Below are positions 63,330 to 64,000 of a stretch of DNA of 64,000 nucleotides, in pieces. Source of the DNA: Alcanivorax profundi (GTDB lineage: Bacteria; Pseudomonadota; Gammaproteobacteria; Pseudomonadales; Alcanivoracaceae). The first letter of the stretch is position 1. Each line of letters starts with the position of its first letter. The notes below the pieces were generated by a model. It was not told the origin of the DNA. It saw only the letters and a program-made list of their open reading frames with translations, and made no database searches. Where the stretch lies: assembly GCF_003597125.1 (NCBI RefSeq), contig NZ_QYYA01000003.1, positions 560,603 through 624,602 of the forward strand, in the 5' to 3' direction. The translations under genes were made by a program, and so were the position numbers.

Positions 63330-63673
63330 CGAGCCAAAGCGAGGCAAAAAACACCCCAAGGCTTTCCCTTCCCCCTCACACAACCCCTCTGTTTTCACCC
63401 GCATGCAAGTTGAACTTGTAGGATATGGCTTACATAAATTTGTAAGTGATTGAGATAAAGTGGTTTTTCAGAAAAGCGGATGCAAGAAAAGTCCGAGTAA
63501 AAATTCCCGTTCAACATGCAAGTGCAAGAAAAGTCTGTTGAGATTGATTCCTGGATGAGGGTTAAGTCACTGATTGGTAGATGGTTTGGTGTGATTCTTG
63601 GCTGGGGGCGTATCCGAGATATACAGCAAAGTGTTATATCGCATCTGCGATTGAATAAACTGTTAACTGAATC
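63330..63673. other. AT-rich non-coding stretch with short repeats
   Basis: This is 344 bp in which base composition turns AT-rich after about 63400. A 13-bp direct repeat, TGCAAGAAAAGTC, occurs at 63481-63493 and 63523-63535, and CATGCAAGT occurs at 63402-63410 and 63515-63523. A minus-strand frame of 120 codons crosses here but has no recognisable features. Nothing else is seen; it may hold the promoter of the gene at 63674. Confidence 0.5.
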
Positions 63674-64000
63674 ATGAATCCAAACGATTGGAAGCAAAAC
63701 GGAAGGGTGTCGATTTGGAGCTACGAAGGAAAGCCTCGTAACTATCCGGGCTGGCATTTGAATTGTGATGAGGCTGGGGCGATGTCATTGATGCGTCTTG
63801 TTGCGTCCCTTGCAAATTCTCCAGAGCTAGCGAAAAGAACGGTTTCGGTTACTAGGCCGGTACAGGCGCAGCTTGCAGTTCCAAATTGTTCAGCTAAGCC
63901 AAGGGTTCCCGAGAAGCTAGTCTTAGAGGTATCGTCTAAGTGGTTCATAAGCGAGGCCAAAGATAAGATTGTGCTAGGTTTTCCCGCAGAAATGGCCATA
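63674..64000 (+). CDS. Unrecognised protein, N-terminal 109 residues (runs off the window)
   Basis: A plus-strand frame begins at the ATG at 63674 and stays open to the window edge, 109 codons. The product begins MNPNDWKQNGRVSIWSYEG, continues with an acidic/aromatic stretch (YPGWHLNCDEAGAMSLMRLV) and a polar segment containing two cysteines, then KLVLEVSSKWFISEAKDK. I do not recognise the family. Base composition is AT-richer than the genes to the left, and codon use differs, which fits recently acquired DNA. An antisense frame (63742-63999) is the competing reading. Confidence 0.55.
   Translation, partial: MNPNDWKQNGRVSIWSYEGKPRNYPGWHLNCDEAGAMSLMRLVASLANSPELAKRTVSVTRPVQAQLAVPNCSAKPRVPEKLVLEVSSKWFISEAKDKIVLGFPAEMAI

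Noticed and set aside
63481-63535. Short direct repeats considered as a CRISPR array
   Set aside because: There are only two 13-bp copies, no regular spacer-repeat series and no cas genes in view.
63395-63999. Minus-strand frames of 120 and 85 codons at the right edge
   Set aside because: The plus-strand frame from 63674 to the edge is the more protein-like reading of the same DNA; the minus-strand frames lack ribosome-binding sites. The call remains tentative.

Overview
The window is a chromosome segment of a marine-type gammaproteobacterium. The best guess is Alcanivorax or a close Alcanivoracaceae/Oceanospirillales relative. This rests on gene order (purM / DUF2066 gene / hda; arsC-wrbA-DUF2069 divergent from a YihY-family gene), a two-gene beta-oxidation operon with highly biased codon use, a BCCT osmolyte transporter and several AraC regulators of the PF12625-like type. 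No database search was run, so the genus is an inference. Coding density is high. No CRISPR array, rRNA, tRNA, prophage or complete insertion sequence was recognised.

Layout. 0-1.8 kb: rnfA-rnfB-rnfC (rnfC runs off the left edge). 1.9-11 kb: a class V aminotransferase, an SOS-controlled umuDC operon with a LexA box, a hybrid sensor kinase, a patatin-like lipase, an AraC regulator and a SIMPL lipoprotein. 11-18 kb: housekeeping genes mrp/apbC, dcd, two tandem DUF3108 proteins, purN, purM, a DUF2066 protein and hda. 18-22.4 kb: one 1416-residue secreted CSLREA protein that looks like two paralogues fused end to end. 22.3-26.5 kb: LapA-like protein, sthA, Smr, PilZ and a double GST-N protein. 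26.7-30.1 kb: thiolase and multifunctional beta-oxidation protein. 30-36.6 kb: a single-domain response regulator, an AraC regulator followed by purU, an outer-membrane barrel, rlmM, an MFS carrier and an isolated GspN-like protein.

37-42.8 kb is the most unusual region: an AraC regulator, two secreted paralogues with a DUF6801-type N-terminal domain (one carrying two inserted ASH/choice-of-anchor-D domains) and a secretory lipase, with several strong dyad sequences between them. 42.9-51 kb: tusA, a hypothetical gene, a DUF3649-PepSY-DUF3325 iron-type operon behind a Fur-like box, a MATE pump, epmC and a BCCT transporter. 51-59.1 kb: a tightly overlapping nine-gene minus-strand run, arsC-wrbA-DUF2069-RDD-SpoIIM-DUF4129-DUF4350-MoxR-DUF58. 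59.2-63.2 kb: yihY, acylphosphatase, an alpha/beta hydrolase and class I fumarase. From about 63.3 kb the sequence becomes AT-richer and repeat-bearing, and a gene of unknown function runs off the right edge; this may be the start of an accessory region.

Two dispersed repeat families are visible. One is a roughly 130-150 bp element with 19-bp terminal inverted repeats around a GC-rich hairpin, present twice, each time between convergent genes. The other is a set of REP-like palindromes near 48.6 kb and 63.3 kb.
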